Below, piece by piece: positions 1 through 7,166 of a stretch of 10,995 bases of DNA. The translations under genes and the position numbers were made by a program. Location of the stretch: NCBI GenBank assembly GCA_910578245.1, contig CAJTPC010000037.1:1-10995 (forward strand). Direction: 5' to 3'. Origin of the DNA: an uncultured Christensenella sp. (GTDB lineage Bacteria > Bacillota > Clostridia > Christensenellales > UBA3700). The notes under the pieces were generated by a model, which had not been told where the DNA came from, ran no database searches, and saw only the letters and a program-made list of their open reading frames with translations. Numbering within the stretch: the first letter of the stretch is position 1; every line of letters starts with the position of its first letter.

Positions 1-43
1 ATTAAATAAAGTCAAGTCTATATAGAAAATAACAATATCTATA

Positions 44-75
44 AAGAAAAAAATAGGCAGGGCTTTCGCCCTGCC
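44..75 (-). terminator. Rho-independent terminator after the lipoprotein gene
   Basis: Seen: a perfect 8-bp stem, GGCAGGGC (56-63) with GCCCTGCC (68-75), and a TTTC loop. On the minus strand it is followed by a T-rich run (complement of the A-rich 44-54). It lies just downstream of the stop codon of the minus-strand lipoprotein gene, so it is the expected 3' end of that transcript. A second small hairpin (AACGC/GCGTT, 80-93) overlaps the stop codon and may stack next to it. The remaining bases 1-43 hold nothing I recognise. Confidence 0.88.
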
Positions 76-91
76 TGCCAACGCTTTAGCG

Positions 92-895
92 TTACCAAGT
101 TACAAATTCATTAAGAACAGTATTAATTAAATCGTTGTCAATGCCAGTGTTGGTAAAAGTCAGTGTCAAAGCGCAAGTCTTTGAACTTGAATTTTTAATA
201 AACTGCTCTTGATGTAGAATAGACGTCCCAAAAGGCGTAACAAACGAATAATCCATTATGACGCGAACTGCAGTATCATTGTCATACTTTATCATTTCGC
301 ATTTAGAAAACACAACGGTATACCCTAATGACTCATACATATTGAGTAAAAGATTTTTGTAATAGTCTGCAGTTACGGAGAAAAATAAGTCAGACTTATC
401 CTCTACTACCAGATTCATATTAGTTGAATTATCAATTGGATTTAAGTATGCCACTGTAGTATTCTGCATACTGACCTTCTGCCAATTGGACGGATAAGCA
501 AACTTTACGCCGTAAGACTTATTGCTGTATTGGCTGTAACCTTGCGGAAGCGATACGTTAATATTACATTCGGCATATATGGATGAATCGCTTTTCGCGC
601 TGATTCTGAACTTGCCTTCCCCTGAACCTAGAGTCTTGATTTTGACTACGCCGTCAGAAACAACGCTATACTCCAATAAATCTTCCGAGAATGAAAACTT
701 TACTGTTCCGTTTGCCGGAGTAACGGTAAACTTGAGTTCATACTCCTCGCCGTTTTCCAAAGTAATATCCGTCTTTTCAAGGGCTATGCTCTCTACAGGA
801 ATTGTCGCGTCGTCATTATTATCGCACGCCACAGAGAAAATTAAAATACATACAATGCACAAAACTAACGTTGCTGTCAAAAACTTCTTCTTCAT
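92..895 (-). CDS. Secreted lipoprotein with BIG2-like and PsbP-like domains
   Basis: A 267-residue exported protein of unknown exact role, expected to be lipid-anchored on the outer face of the membrane. Seen: Lys-rich N terminus, a hydrophobic stretch at about residues 5-20, and SVAC with Cys24 as the probable lipidation site. The -3 residue is Ser, which is slightly atypical for a lipobox. Residues ~33-116 (VESIALEKTDITLENGEE..., ...TVTPANGTV) look like a bacterial Ig-like group 2 domain, common in surface proteins. Residues ~126-267 begin YGVKFAYPSNW, the typical opening of PsbP-like domains of lipoproteins. The ATG is preceded by an ACAGGAGT ribosome binding site. It lies 87 bp downstream of the oxidoreductase gene with no clear terminator between them, so read-through is possible, but a candidate promoter lies in the gap. 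No partner or substrate can be named. Confidence 0.8.
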   Translation of the reverse strand: MKKKFLTATLVLCIVCILIFSVACDNNDDATIPVESIALEKTDITLENGEEYELKFTVTPANGTVKFSFSEDLLEYSVVSDGVVKIKTLGSGEGKFRISAKSDSSIYAECNINVSLPQGYSQYSNKSYGVKFAYPSNWQKVSMQNTTVAYLNPIDNSTNMNLVVEDKSDLFFSVTADYYKNLLLNMYESLGYTVVFSKCEMIKYDNDTAVRVIMDYSFVTPFGTSILHQEQFIKNSSSKTCALTLTFTNTGIDNDLINTVLNEFVTW

Positions 896-942
896 TTTCT
901 ACTCCTGTTGTAATTATTTCATAAAACCTATTGGTTATATAA

Positions 943-971
943 ATCTTAACATAAGCAGTCTGTAATCGCAA
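943..971 (-). promoter_or_regulatory. Candidate promoter for the lipoprotein gene
   Basis: On the minus strand TTGCGA (966-971) is separated by 17 bp from TAAGAT (943-948), with TGT directly upstream of the -10, i.e. an extended -10. The -35 is a weak match. It lies in the only gap upstream of the lipoprotein, which favours it. Function is inferred from sequence only. Confidence 0.45.
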
Positions 972-982
972 GCGTATTATAC

Positions 983-2185
983 TTATTTATTTTTAATTAT
1001 ACCGAGCAGACACTTCGTAGATTCTTTCTCAATAACCAGTCCGCAATAGTTACACATTACGCACCTACTTTGCGCAACCTTACCTTCTTTGAGTTTTTTT
1101 GCTAAATTCGGCTCGCATATAAAGGGACGGCACATAGACACCGCGCCTATTCCGCTATCTACCGCTTTTTGCATATCGTCAAGTTTTGCCACGCCGCCGA
1201 CTAAAATCAAGTCAATATCAACGTTGTCTTTTATTGCCATTGCCGAATCGTAATTGAACATTGTCAAAGGTTTTGGTTGAGGCAATAACGGATTTATAAG
1301 TTTAGCGCACGCTAAGCAGAACTTATTAAGAAATCTCGGCATACTTGCCACAGGTTCTCTGTACTTAAATACCGCGTCCATAGGCATGCGTCTTGAGCGC
1401 ATAGTATTCATTCCGTCCTGCACGCTTCCGCAAGACACTTCGATTGCGTCTACGCCGTATTCTTTGAGAAGTTTGCAAACCTCGATAGCGTAAGCAATAC
1501 GCATACCTTTCTTACGCTTATCCGTAGCGGAAAGCTTTACCCATATCGGGAAATCTCCCGCTTTTGCCCTTGCCTTTTGCAAAATCTCTTTTACAATCTT
1601 GCATCTGCCGTATATATCTTTGCCGTAGTCGTCTTTTCTTTTATTGCCGTTTGCCGACACAAAATCATGAAGAAGATATCCGTGCGCCAAGTGTATTTGC
1701 GCGCCGTCAAAACCGTACTCCTTAGCCTTGACGATTGCCTCGACAAAAGCGTCCTCCACGCGCAATATATCCTCAACCGTCATAGCTTTGGCTTTATCGG
1801 GATAAAATAGATGTCTTTTAGCGCTTGGAGCAATCTTTTTAACTCCAATTAGCTTACTTGAAGTCTGCCGTCCGCAATGCGCAAGCTGAGCAATAATAGG
1901 CGTACCGTATTGATGTACGGCATCAGTGAGTTTTTTGTATTTATCTGCGACGCTGTCGCCGTAAAACGCAAGGCATCCGGGATAAGACGACGCTCCCTCG
2001 GGACTTACTATCGCATAGCCCTGTATAATACATCCTACCTCATTTTGAGCCAAAAAAGCGTATTTGCGAATAAGTTCTTCACTGGGTCCGCCGTCCTCGT
2101 CCGCCAAGCCGTCGTGAGTAGCCGAACGTATAATTCTATTCTTCAGTTTTACCTTGCCGACTTGGCAGTTTTCAAAGATATTCAT
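983..2185 (-). CDS. Old Yellow Enzyme-type NADH:flavin oxidoreductase with Fe-S motif
   Basis: A 400-residue cytoplasmic FMN-dependent TIM-barrel oxidoreductase of the OYE / 2,4-dienoyl-CoA reductase / BaiCD superfamily. Such enzymes usually reduce activated C=C bonds or act in related redox steps; the substrate is unknown. Seen: N-terminal KLKNRIIRSAT (residues 14-24); QLAHCGRQ (100-107); the active-site block HLAHGYLLHDFVSANGN (165-181) with His165/His168 and Tyr170; NKRKDDYG...YGR (181-194); the phosphate-binding LVGGVAK region (328-334); and MCRPFICEPN (351-360). Near the C terminus Cys375, Cys378, Cys381 and Cys392 form C-x2-C-x2-C-x10-C, like the [4Fe-4S] ligands of trimethylamine dehydrogenase-type members. 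The C-terminal FAD/NAD domain of long members is absent, so electrons probably come from a separate donor or directly from NAD(P)H. ATG with AATAGGAG as ribosome binding site. It follows the GH110-like gene by 60 bp without a terminator and is probably co-transcribed with it. Confidence 0.85.
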   Translation of the reverse strand: MNIFENCQVGKVKLKNRIIRSATHDGLADEDGGPSEELIRKYAFLAQNEVGCIIQGYAIVSPEGASSYPGCLAFYGDSVADKYKKLTDAVHQYGTPIIAQLAHCGRQTSSKLIGVKKIAPSAKRHLFYPDKAKAMTVEDILRVEDAFVEAIVKAKEYGFDGAQIHLAHGYLLHDFVSANGNKRKDDYGKDIYGRCKIVKEILQKARAKAGDFPIWVKLSATDKRKKGMRIAYAIEVCKLLKEYGVDAIEVSCGSVQDGMNTMRSRRMPMDAVFKYREPVASMPRFLNKFCLACAKLINPLLPQPKPLTMFNYDSAMAIKDNVDIDLILVGGVAKLDDMQKAVDSGIGAVSMCRPFICEPNLAKKLKEGKVAQSRCVMCNYCGLVIEKESTKCLLGIIKNK

Positions 2186-2245
2186 AAAAATTCTTACTCC
2201 TATTAATACTAGGAAAATCTTAATAAGTAACTGTATTATAATTTG

Positions 2246-3862
2246 TCAGCTTTTTACTTCGGCGTTTATAAGAATCATATCCATTGGCTTATCGGAAATA
2301 TTATTCTCAAGTACAACGCCGTCTGCCGACTTGAAGTACCAGCCCTCGTCTGCATTGTCTATGGTATTGTCGTGGATATATATATTCTTGTGTACCGCTC
2401 CGTTGTGAATATTATTTTCCGGCATTACCTGCACGGTATAGCCTACTACTCTTCCGAATCTATTGCCTGCTATCTCCACATCGTTGACGTTACCGCTCTC
2501 GTACCAAGACTTTGCGTCGTCGGAAATGAGAATAGAGTGCATTGAAGTGTTGTCAAAATTATTGTCGGTAATCTTGACCTTGCCACCGCTAGTCATCAAT
2601 ACTCCCCTCGTAATAATTCTCGTCATAAAATTGTGAGAAAACTCAACGTCCGGCACTGCCGACTTATCTTCTATAACCTCGCCGACTATTGCTTGACTTA
2701 CGTTGTCAAGTTGCAATCTAATAGTCGTTTCGTTGACAAGCTCCGAAGCCAAAATTTTTGCTCTGCCATGTTCAAGCATAGAAGACACTTCGACAAAAGC
2801 AATTTCATCGCCTACGCGCAAAGGATTGAATCCGTGCGTTTGGTGATGACAAAATCTTACTTCAATCTTATCTCCGACAATTTTCTTAATCTTGAAATGT
2901 ATTCCGTGTACGTTGAGAGTATCGTCACCCGCGCCTACAAATTCACAGTCTTTAATTGCAACTTGCCCGCGACACATACAGATATGAACAAAGTCCGCTG
3001 AAGAAATCATAAGTTTTGAACTATCCTCGAGCGGTTTGAACTTGCAAGCGTTGATTTGCAAATTACTTGAGTTTTGCGCAACGTATGCCAGACCGTAATT
3101 AAAGCCTTGATTTACGCTCTCAAGCGAAACGTTGTCGCTTCTATCTACAAATATACCGTTGTTACTTCTCAACTCGTCATATACATAGTATCTATCGCCC
3201 ACTCTGAATCTTGAAGTCTTGATATACTTTGCTCTGATTTTGTGCGGTTCAAGTTCTTTTATATAATAAGCGTTTCTCAATGGATGCGTCTTTCTTATTA
3301 TAGTATTTTCGTTCTCTTTTGGAATATATCCGAACCTCCAACCGAATACCGACTTATTGAACCTCGAGCGATAATCCTCTCCCACAAAATAATATCTGCA
3401 ATGGAATTTATGATATCTCGATTCCCTGTCTATTTCAAAGTCAACGTACGTCTTGCCCACTTCGATGACTTTCAACTCGTGCATATCGGGATTATCGACT
3501 TTTATCGAAAAGTTTTTAAGTTTAATATTTTTGCTGTTGACGATTGCCATATTCGTCATCTTTCCGTGCATAATAAATACACATCCGTTGCCGTCTATCG
3601 TCAAATCTTTTTGACCGTCTAACCATATACCTATCTTGTTGCGGTGCGGCACCGTCCCCCTGCGCCACTGTCTATCTCCGACTGTATTAGTTACAAACAA
3701 GTCTTTAGTGCATACCTTGTTAGCGTAAAGGTGATACTCTCCTTTTTCAAAGGTGAGAGTCTTTTCCCCCTCGATATTTTCTAATTCGCAAAGCGCCTTT
3801 TGAAGAATATGACTTACGTCCTCGCCTGCGATTATTCCAAATTCTCTTGCTTCGTAATTCAT
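2246..3862 (-). CDS. Right-handed beta-helix protein, GH110-like (alpha-1,3-galactosidase family)
   Basis: A 538-residue parallel beta-helix protein, probably a glycoside hydrolase of family GH110, whose characterised members remove alpha-1,3-linked galactose (blood-group B or linear B antigens). Seen: an early helix rung LDGQKDLTIDGNG (81-93), NSKNIKLKNFSI (109-120), and the hallmark block SSADFVHI...CRG...DCEFVGAGDDTLNVHG (287-320), followed by HQTHGFNPLRVGDEIAF (340-356). Asp290, Asp313 and Asp314 sit where the family has its proposed catalytic acids. Late rungs such as VKITDNNFDN (429-438), VEIAGNRFG (462-470) and VVLENNISD (516-524) are typical solenoid turns. There is no signal peptide, so the protein looks cytoplasmic and would act on imported oligosaccharides. 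The start codon is 2 bp from the regulator's stop, with AAAGGAGTAACT as ribosome binding site inside the regulator's 3' end, so the genes look translationally coupled. Family recognition is from memory of motifs; the substrate is inference. Confidence 0.72.
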   Translation of the reverse strand: MNYEAREFGIIAGEDVSHILQKALCELENIEGEKTLTFEKGEYHLYANKVCTKDLFVTNTVGDRQWRRGTVPHRNKIGIWLDGQKDLTIDGNGCVFIMHGKMTNMAIVNSKNIKLKNFSIKVDNPDMHELKVIEVGKTYVDFEIDRESRYHKFHCRYYFVGEDYRSRFNKSVFGWRFGYIPKENENTIIRKTHPLRNAYYIKELEPHKIRAKYIKTSRFRVGDRYYVYDELRSNNGIFVDRSDNVSLESVNQGFNYGLAYVAQNSSNLQINACKFKPLEDSSKLMISSADFVHICMCRGQVAIKDCEFVGAGDDTLNVHGIHFKIKKIVGDKIEVRFCHHQTHGFNPLRVGDEIAFVEVSSMLEHGRAKILASELVNETTIRLQLDNVSQAIVGEVIEDKSAVPDVEFSHNFMTRIITRGVLMTSGGKVKITDNNFDNTSMHSILISDDAKSWYESGNVNDVEIAGNRFGRVVGYTVQVMPENNIHNGAVHKNIYIHDNTIDNADEGWYFKSADGVVLENNISDKPMDMILINAEVKS

Positions 3863-3864
3863 AG

Positions 3865-4482
3865 TTACTCCTTTATCGCCCTTGGGCTATCAACTTTATT
3901 TTGTTGAGTTTCAAATCTGAACTCGCCTATTCCGAGGGCTATTATTTCGCCCATCATTTCTGTAAGTTTGTCTAACGTGACGTTTAGCTTACCCTTGAAA
4001 ACGTCAACGTACATATTGGCAAATCCGTTGGTGTAAAACCTAACGATAAGCAAAAATTTCTCTTTGCCGTGTATTTCATCGGTTTTTACCTCTTCCACGA
4101 CCGTCGCGACAAAAAACTCTTTGAGTTTGTCAATAAAATTCTCGCCCACCTTCGCGCATATAAGACGCTTATAAAAATCGTAGTCCTTTTGCAAAAAATC
4201 GGCAATCTCTCTTAAAAACGGCGTAGGATTTGCTATAATGATTCCTTTATACGCTGAAAAGAGTGAAAGTATCTTATCCGTTACTTCCTTTTCTATCTCT
4301 TCAAGTACATCGGTAAGATTGTTGTAGTGCGCATAAAACGTACCGCGATTAAGTCCGGATAGTTTGACTATCTCCGTAACAGTGATTTCCTCCAAATCTT
4401 TTTTTTGCAATAAATTGGAAAACGCATTTTTTATTAACTTCTTGGAGCGGTACGCACTCCTATATTGTATTCTCTCTATCAT
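3865..4482 (-). CDS. TetR/AcrR-family transcriptional regulator
   Basis: A 205-residue one-component DNA-binding repressor type. Seen: N-terminal helix SKKLIKNAFSNLLQKK (13-28), then the helix-turn-helix ITVTEIVKLSGLNRGTFYAH (33-52) and YNNLTDVLEEI (53-63), the classic TetR pattern. The remaining ~140 residues form the all-helical ligand/dimerisation domain, resembling the TetR_C_8 (DhaS-like) subgroup. It heads the operon containing the beta-helix glycosidase-like and oxidoreductase genes, and so most likely controls them and itself through the palindrome in its promoter. The ligand is unknown; a sugar or small molecule linked to the operon's enzymes is a guess. ATG preceded by GAGGG at short spacing, a moderate ribosome binding site. 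Length is normal for the family and no defects are seen. Confidence 0.9.
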   Translation of the reverse strand: MIERIQYRSAYRSKKLIKNAFSNLLQKKDLEEITVTEIVKLSGLNRGTFYAHYNNLTDVLEEIEKEVTDKILSLFSAYKGIIIANPTPFLREIADFLQKDYDFYKRLICAKVGENFIDKLKEFFVATVVEEVKTDEIHGKEKFLLIVRFYTNGFANMYVDVFKGKLNVTLDKLTEMMGEIIALGIGEFRFETQQNKVDSPRAIKE

Positions 4483-4499
4483 ATTACCCTCATAATTTT

Positions 4500-4528
4500 A
4501 TTATACAAGACACTTGTTCAAAAGTCAA
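4500..4528 (-). promoter_or_regulatory. Operon promoter with embedded TetR-type operator
   Basis: On the minus strand TTGACT (4523-4528) is followed after exactly 17 bp by TATAAT (4500-4505), a near-consensus sigma-A promoter about 18 bp upstream of the regulator ATG. An 18-bp imperfect palindrome at 4509-4526 has the pattern GACnnTTGnnCAAnnGTC, overlaps the -35 and fills most of the spacer. Its position and symmetry fit a TetR operator whose occupation blocks RNA polymerase, so autoregulation is inferred. Confidence 0.75.
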
Positions 4529-4560
4529 CACCTGTTTATGATTGTAGCCGAGAAACGAGC

Positions 4561-4592
4561 AAAATAAAACCACCTAAGCGATGCGCTTAGGT
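4561..4592 (-). terminator. Rho-independent terminator after rsmI
   Basis: A 9-bp perfect stem, ACCTAAGCG (4572-4580) with CGCTTAGGT (4584-4592), and an ATG loop. On the minus strand it is followed by GGTTTTATTTT (complement of 4561-4571). It stands about 70 bp downstream of the rsmI stop and upstream of the TetR promoter, so it insulates the two units. Confidence 0.88.
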
Positions 4593-4663
4593 AATCTTGT
4601 CAAATGCAAATATTTTAGTTGTCGTCATTCAAACTAATGAATGTAAAATTAAATTTTATACGC

Positions 4664-5470
4664 CTACAAATTTATTGCGATTTTATATACTTCGTCTTTG
4701 TTTAGCCCATTTGCTTTGGCGACTTGTTTAACTGCAGTCTTTTTATCAACTCCGCTATTTAGCAAATCAACAAGTTGTTCTTCAATACTGCCTTGAGGTT
4801 TCTGTTCAGTATCCTCTGCGGACTCGACAATCAATACGTACTCGCCCTTAGGCGCTTCTTGCGCTCCTTCCGCTAAAGTCGTAACGATATGCTCTTCGTG
4901 TATCTTGGTAATTTCTCTGACAATATGCAATTTCCTATTTCCCAAAAATCCGCATAAATACTCAATGTCTTTATTTACGTCATAAGGGGAAGAATAAAAT
5001 ACCAAAGAAGTCTTGACGTTTCTGAAAGGAGTTAGAAATTCCGCCCTATCTTTGTTTTTTTCAGGCAAAAAGCCAATGAAAGTAAATACGGGTTGACATA
5101 TACCTGACAACGCAATTGCGCTGGTCAGCGCAGTAGCCCCAGGTATTACGCTTATCTCCACACCCCTTTCCAAAAGGTCATTTACGACTATAGCGCCCGG
5201 ATCGGATATACACGGCATGCCTGCGTCAGTGATGAGCGCGACGTCCTTGCCATCTTTTATCATATCGTAAATCTTGTCTACGCTTGCCTTCTCATTAAAC
5301 TTATGACAGGCGAAAAGAGGTTTTTTTATCTCATAATAATTTAGTAATTTAAGAGAGTGACGCGTGTCCTCGCAAGCTATGGCGTCTACTGATTTGAGCG
5401 TTTCAAGCGCTCTCAAAGTAATGTCGGAAAGATTGCCTATCGGCGTACCCACAAGATATAATTTAGCCAT
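4664..5470 (-). CDS. rsmI: 16S rRNA (cytidine(1402)-2'-O)-methyltransferase
   Basis: RsmI uses S-adenosylmethionine to 2'-O-methylate C1402 in the decoding centre of 16S rRNA, acting on the small subunit in the cytoplasm. Seen in the 268-residue product: YLVGTPIGNLSDIT (5-18), ACEDTRHS (32-39), LITDAGMPCISDPG (79-92), VIPGATALTSA (108-118) and IGFLPEK (132-138), all hallmark motifs of the tetrapyrrole-methylase fold in this family. The C-terminal ~40 residues (EQLVDLLNSGVDKKTAVKQV) form the small helical domain usual in RsmI. The length matches the family. ATG preceded by GAGAGGTAGGT. It appears monocistronic, with its own promoter and terminator. The assignment is secure. Confidence 0.96.
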   Translation of the reverse strand: MAKLYLVGTPIGNLSDITLRALETLKSVDAIACEDTRHSLKLLNYYEIKKPLFACHKFNEKASVDKIYDMIKDGKDVALITDAGMPCISDPGAIVVNDLLERGVEISVIPGATALTSAIALSGICQPVFTFIGFLPEKNKDRAEFLTPFRNVKTSLVFYSSPYDVNKDIEYLCGFLGNRKLHIVREITKIHEEHIVTTLAEGAQEAPKGEYVLIVESAEDTEQKPQGSIEEQLVDLLNSGVDKKTAVKQVAKANGLNKDEVYKIAINL

Positions 5471-5497
5471 ACCTACCTCTCAAAACCGTATATTTAT

Positions 5498-5525
5498 ATG
5501 ATAACATATATAAACGGCTTTGCAA
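5498..5525 (-). promoter_or_regulatory. Candidate rsmI promoter
   Basis: On the minus strand TTGCAA (5520-5525), a 16-bp spacer and TATCAT (5498-5503) with a TGT extended -10 (5504-5506). It lies about 28 bp upstream of the rsmI ATG, in the divergent gap shared with the SGNH hydrolase gene. Confidence 0.5.
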
Positions 5526-5554
5526 TAACTATTTAAGAAATTTTGTATATTTTA

Positions 5555-5582
5555 TTTACTTATCGAAAAAATTGCGTATAAT
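5555..5582 (+). promoter_or_regulatory. Candidate promoter for the SGNH hydrolase, very close to its ATG
   Basis: A perfect TATAAT (5577-5582) lies only 8 bp before the ATG at 5591, with a partial -35 TTTACT (5555-5560) at 16-bp spacing. Transcription would start at about 5589-5591, i.e. on or just before the start codon. Confidence 0.5.
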
Positions 5583-5590
5583 ATAGGTGT

Positions 5591-6325
5591 ATGACAAAAT
5601 ACGACAAAAAAATACGCAATTCGATAATAGCATTAATCAGCGCTATGGCAATATTGGGCATCACTGTTGTCATATCTTACTTTGTTATCTACGGACCTCA
5701 CGGCATAACTCTTCTTGGCAATAAGAGCAAAAAAGCCTTGTCCTATGCAAGCGCGAATACTTCTGACACGCAAGGCGCAACGGTTTTTTTCGGAGATTCC
5801 ATAACCGAGATGTGCGACCTTAAAGAATATTATCCAAATATCAACGCTTATAATAGAGGTATATCCGGCGATACGACTGAGGACATGGTCAAACGCTTTG
5901 AATCCAACGTACTGGCTCTCGCTCCGTCAAATATTGTATTCTTGGGAGGCACGAACGATATAGGTAGAAACGTAGCCCCACAAAATATTGCAAAAAATAT
6001 TGAATTAATTATTCAAAAAACGCAACAATCGCTACCCGATTGCAAAATGATTATACAATCGGTGTATCCTGTAAATCCTACGAGAAAGCCTACGTTTTAT
6101 AGCAAGACAGGCAGTCGAACAAACGATACAATAGGCGAGCTTAATCTGATTTTGCAAGACTTATGCAATAAATACGACTGTATTTATATCGACGTCAACG
6201 CTCATCTCAAAGACAGCGACGGCAATCTCAAAAGAGAATATTCTATCGATGGACTGCATCTCACCCGACAAGGATACGAAATAGTCGCAAAAATAATTGC
6301 GCCGCTTCTTGAAGATTCCGTTTAA
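5591..6325 (+). CDS. Membrane-anchored SGNH/GDSL-type hydrolase
   Basis: A 244-residue serine esterase/acylhydrolase of the SGNH superfamily, probably tethered by an N-terminal helix with the catalytic domain outside the cell. Seen: positive N terminus and one hydrophobic segment (about 12-34), then the catalytic blocks: GDSIT with Ser70 as nucleophile (68-72); NRGISGDTT with Gly90 (88-96); GGTND with Asn122 (119-123); and DGLHL with Asp220 and His223 (220-224). All four block signatures are intact. The substrate is unknown; related proteins deacetylate glycans or act on lipids. The ATG at 5591 is chosen because it gives a complete signal-anchor; the next Met is inside the hydrophobic segment. 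There is no usable Shine-Dalgarno (AGG lies only 3 nt from the ATG), and the -10 box is 8 bp away. Its stop overlaps the stop of the convergent DUF4097-like gene at TTAA (6322-6325). Confidence 0.87.
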   Translation: MTKYDKKIRNSIIALISAMAILGITVVISYFVIYGPHGITLLGNKSKKALSYASANTSDTQGATVFFGDSITEMCDLKEYYPNINAYNRGISGDTTEDMVKRFESNVLALAPSNIVFLGGTNDIGRNVAPQNIAKNIELIIQKTQQSLPDCKMIIQSVYPVNPTRKPTFYSKTGSRTNDTIGELNLILQDLCNKYDCIYIDVNAHLKDSDGNLKREYSIDGLHLTRQGYEIVAKIIAPLLEDSV

Positions 6326-7164
6326 GATAGGAAATTTACGACAAAAGTTCCTGCTGAAATATTCGCTTCTATCAGTAAATCTTTAGTTCCGATCTGATTT
6401 GATATATTACAAGAACCCGCGCTCTTTTCTATAGCAACGCTGTAATCTGACTTCGCGCCTGCCATTCCTAATTTGACGGTTCCTGCGCTAATATCAAAAT
6501 CGACGCTATTAGTCTGAAGTTTACTAATATTTGCCGTTCCTGCGCTGACATTGCCCTCAACGGACGGACATACGAGCGACTTAAAATTTATATTGCCTGC
6601 GCTCAAATCAATGCATACGTCTTCCGCGGATACTAAGTTTTGAGCATTCAACGTTCCGGCGTTCAAGTCAACCGATAATTTTTTGCATTCTAAATCACCA
6701 GTTGAGAACGTGCCTGCATTCATTTTGATATTAAGATTACCGTATTCCCCTCCTGCAAGTTTTATTGTGCCTGCGTTCATATCAAGTTGAATATTCATAA
6801 CGTCGCCTTGCGGTATCCATATTTTTGCAGTCGGCGTCTTTATAAACCAACTCAATAAATTCCAAGTTCGTTTGATAGACGTTGAAAATGACAAAGTTCC
6901 GTTGTCCTCGGCGATTGTGGCCGACAAAAACTTATTTTCAGGATATTCGACCTTAATCTTATCACCGTCATAATAATTTATATCAAGCGTCCCTGCCGAA
7001 AAATCTATATCAAGCGCGGTATTATTTTCCACGCATTCATACTCTTTCATCTCATAATCGCCGTCCAACTTCCAGTTGTTTACGCCTAACGCAATTACTA
7101 GGACTACAATTCCTAAACTAAGAATTACCGCTCCTGCGATTATTGCCTTAATAACTCCTTTCAT
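6322..7164 (-). CDS. DUF4097-like membrane-anchored beta-solenoid protein
   Basis: A 280-residue protein with an N-terminal transmembrane helix (about 6-28) followed by an extracytoplasmic repeat domain like DUF4097, found in Firmicute envelope-stress proteins. Seen: the triplets SAG or NAG recur at residues 56, 130, 149, 168, 188, 207, 226, 248 and 270. The central six are spaced 19, 19, 20, 19 and 19 residues, usually as (D/M/S)-x-(S/N)-A-G-T, which fits one turn of a beta-solenoid per repeat. ATG with AAGGAG as ribosome binding site lying in the 3' end of the upstream gene (2-bp gap), so translational coupling is likely. Neighbours are the HAAS/DUF1700 protein and padR, a combination often found together. 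The role is not established; sensing or response to envelope or antimicrobial stress is inference. No terminator hairpin is visible after its stop. Confidence 0.8.
   Translation of the reverse strand: MKGVIKAIIAGAVILSLGIVVLVIALGVNNWKLDGDYEMKEYECVENNTALDIDFSAGTLDINYYDGDKIKVEYPENKFLSATIAEDNGTLSFSTSIKRTWNLLSWFIKTPTAKIWIPQGDVMNIQLDMNAGTIKLAGGEYGNLNIKMNAGTFSTGDLECKKLSVDLNAGTLNAQNLVSAEDVCIDLSAGNINFKSLVCPSVEGNVSAGTANISKLQTNSVDFDISAGTVKLGMAGAKSDYSVAIEKSAGSCNISNQIGTKDLLIEANISAGTFVVNFLS
6349..6777 (-). repeat. In-gene ~57-bp repeats encoding (S/N)AGT turns
   Basis: The plus strand shows recurring gcctgcgct/gttcctgcg-like words at roughly 57-bp steps, corresponding to the SAG/NAG turns at residues 130-272. 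The copies are degenerate apart from the turn motif, so the repeat is conserved at protein rather than DNA level. Confidence 0.7.
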
Positions 7165-7166
7165 AA

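Noticed and set aside
579..965. Plus-strand frame opposite the lipoprotein gene
   Set aside because: A shadow of a convincing minus-strand gene with signal peptide and domains; the translation resembles no family.
2236..2241. Minus-strand TATAAT upstream of the oxidoreductase as a separate promoter
   Set aside because: No -35 at 16-18 bp spacing (GCCGAA only), and the gene follows the GH110-like gene closely, so operon read-through is simpler.
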